From Nostoc sp. UHCC 0702 (GTDB lineage: Bacteria > Cyanobacteriota > Cyanobacteriia > Cyanobacteriales > Nostocaceae): a stretch of DNA of 64,000 nt. Each line of letters opens with the position of its first letter. Within the stretch, counting starts at the first letter, position 1. The notes beneath the pieces are model-generated. The model was not told the origin of the DNA. It did not search any database and saw only the letters and a list, made by a program, of their open reading frames with translations. Below, piece by piece: positions 62,914 through 64,000 of the stretch. Where the stretch lies: the NCBI GenBank assembly GCA_017164015.1, contig CP071065.1, positions 3,945,918 to 4,009,917 of the forward strand. The letters run 5' to 3'. The position numbers and the translations under genes are program-made.

Positions 62914-63228
62914 TTATTTTTGCGGATAATCAGGAGGTAGGACTATTTTTCTAATTTGGTTAAGCATATCTGCCATACGTAATATATGCACTACATAGTT
63001 AGGTCGTCTCTCAAAGTTTTGTCCCCAATTCCTGATAGTTCTTTCACTTAACCCTGTTGCTTCAGCTAGAGCAGCAATACAGGCTTTTCTGTATCCCCGC
63101 TCATCAGGGGACATCTCAACCCATCGTTGGCAGTATTCTAAAGGCTCCAAGGGCAAGTCACTGAGCGCATCGATTCTATATTGATTTGTCTGAGGATTAC
63201 TGTCTATTGCCCAGTTTGTTTTTAGCAA
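62914..63228 (-). CDS. Small helix-turn-helix protein, paralogue 2
   Basis: 104 aa: LSDLPLEPLEYCQRWVEMSP, KACIAALAEATGLSERTIRN (helix-turn-helix), WGQNFERRPNYVVHILRMAD, LPPDYPQK. Same plan as the neighbouring 103-aa protein, so a local duplication. A perfect palindrome (63237-63252) lies 9 bp upstream of its start, fitting autoregulation. Confidence 0.72.
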   Translation of the reverse strand: MLKTNWAIDSNPQTNQYRIDALSDLPLEPLEYCQRWVEMSPDERGYRKACIAALAEATGLSERTIRNWGQNFERRPNYVVHILRMADMLNQIRKIVLPPDYPQK

Positions 63229-63236
63229 GCTTTCAA

Positions 63237-63252
63237 CTCACGAATCGTGACT
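63237..63252. promoter_or_regulatory. Palindromic operator CTCACGAATCGTGACT
   Basis: CACG-AAT-CGTG inverted repeat immediately upstream of the HTH gene starting at 63228; a related motif is at 62894-62910. The remaining interval 63253-63560 is AT-rich and holds nothing else I can support. Confidence 0.6.
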
Positions 63253-63560
63253 TTTATATTAACAGATATCATGACTGATGATAACTCATGCTAAATAGAC
63301 TATTGTATTGCTCTGTTTTCAGGCGATCGCATGCTTTAATTCATGAGAAGAAAGCAATTAAAATTTGTCTGTCATACAGTTCTTAGTAAAAATTAGTACA
63401 TATATACTAACATTTGTTCGCTATATTACTGTTGAACTTGTTGTTGTTTATTGTCAGTATACTTAGGTTTCATCTAAAAAAAATCTAGTGTTTACTCGGT
63501 TAGCTTCACTGAATTTTCCGAAATACAACAGTATTTATTAGCACTTAATCACAAGTAACT

Positions 63561-64000
63561 TTGAACCCCACTCCAGGCTCTATAGTGAGTTGTCGCAATC
63601 GGCAATGGGTTGTATTACCTGCGGAAAATGAGGATGTTATTCGCTTGCGTCCCATTTCAGGAAACGAAGAGGAAATAGCTGGAATTTATCAGAAGCTTCA
63701 GGAGTTAGGCATAGAAACGCTTGAAGCAGCAACTTTTCCCTTGCCTACTTCTATCAGTATCAAAGACCATACAGCAGCAGTTTTACTGATGGATGCAGCA
63801 CGTCATTTGCTGCGAAGTGGAGCGGGGCCATTTCGGTGTTTGGGACGTTTATCATTGCGTCCTCGTCCCTATCAGTTAGTGCCTTTATTGATGGCGTTGC
63901 GATTAAAGACAGTGCGGCTGCTTATTGCTGACGACGTAGGAATTGGGAAAACCATAGAAGCTGGGCTAATAGCTCGTGAGCTTCTAGATCGAGGTGAAAT
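63561..64000 (+). CDS. SNF2-type helicase, N-terminal part (DrmD-like), runs off the window
   Basis: TTG start at 63561, open to the end of the window (146 codons). It begins MNPTPGSIVSCRNRQWVVLP and continues LRPISGNEEEI. Then LRPRPYQLVPLLMALRLKTV and LLIADDVGIGKTIEAGLIAR give motifs Q and I (Walker A DDVGIGKT) of an SNF2 helicase. The short N-terminal PGSIVxxRxRxWVVLP module is what I remember of DrmD, the SNF2 helicase of class 1 DISARM. Whether drm genes follow cannot be seen. It is probably cargo of element 3. Confidence 0.7.
   Translation, partial: MNPTPGSIVSCRNRQWVVLPAENEDVIRLRPISGNEEEIAGIYQKLQELGIETLEAATFPLPTSISIKDHTAAVLLMDAARHLLRSGAGPFRCLGRLSLRPRPYQLVPLLMALRLKTVRLLIADDVGIGKTIEAGLIARELLDRGE

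Larger units (their letters stand above)
60403..64000. mobile_element. Type V-K CAST, element 3 (partial, decayed)
   Basis: The CRISPR-side end starts TGTAGAGCGACAAATTATTT, very like the element 1 end (TGTACAGTGACACATTATTT). It is followed by TnsB-like units GACATATTAATTGTC and GACAAATTATTTGTCC. The order is guide, array, tracrRNA, cas12k remnant, cargo. The transposition genes, if any, are to the right of the window. Its original distance from the PAM was 59 bp. cas12k is deleted except for a C-terminal part, so this copy cannot target by itself. Confidence 0.85.

Overview
The window comes from a filamentous, probably heterocyst-forming cyanobacterium of the Nostocales type. The signs are frequent HIP1 palindromes (GCGATCGC), low-complexity GGGAATT and GGGCATT tracts, a DnaJ/pentapeptide-repeat protein, multi-PAS/GAF sensor kinases, and type V-K CRISPR-associated transposons (CASTs), which are known from cyanobacteria.

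Left part (1-27859) is chromosomal. It holds a TPR/O-GlcNAc-transferase-like fusion, a CadD-like transporter, a DAHP synthase gene (aroF) split into two pieces by a 5.8-kb integrase-bearing element (about 5063-10898), a candidate attenuator with an aromatic-rich leader peptide upstream of aroF, an SDR epimerase and an alpha/beta hydrolase, a SagB-like oxidoreductase, two linked sensor kinases, rtcB containing an intein, a methyltransferase, a HAD phosphatase and tRNA-Ala(CGC).

Right part (27860-64000) is a stack of three type V-K CASTs in the same orientation, all anchored at that tRNA gene. Element 1 (27870-47149) carries a CRISPR array, tracrRNA, cas12k, a cvkR-like MerR gene, a type I restriction-modification operon, an AAA ATPase/subtilase pair, then tniQ, tnsC and tnsB. 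Its tnsC has an in-frame stop at codon 26 and its tniQ has an internal deletion. Element 2 (47150-60392, plus its terminal 8 bp left at 27862-27869) has its own array, an expanded tracrRNA, a divergent cas12k, an Arc-like regulator, an hsdM-hsdS-ATPase-HNH operon without hsdR, and an intact tniQ. Its tnsB is cut by an IS and its tnsC is missing. Element 3 (60403 to beyond the window) has an array and tracrRNA, but its cas12k survives only as a C-terminal piece fused in frame to a DUF262 domain. It also carries two small paralogous genes and the start of an SNF2-type helicase.

The logic of the stack can be read from the DNA. Each element has, next to its array, a truncated repeat followed by a 17-nt guide matching the tRNA-Ala anticodon region (one mismatch in element 1). 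The protospacer has a GTA PAM, and element 1 starts 62 bp past it. Five-base duplications (CCATA) and the native flank CCATATGTAC, found again at 60393-60402, order the insertions as 3, then 2, then 1. No element has a clean full machinery set, but between them they encode a plausible complement (Cas12k, TnsB, TniQ, and TnsC if it reinitiates).
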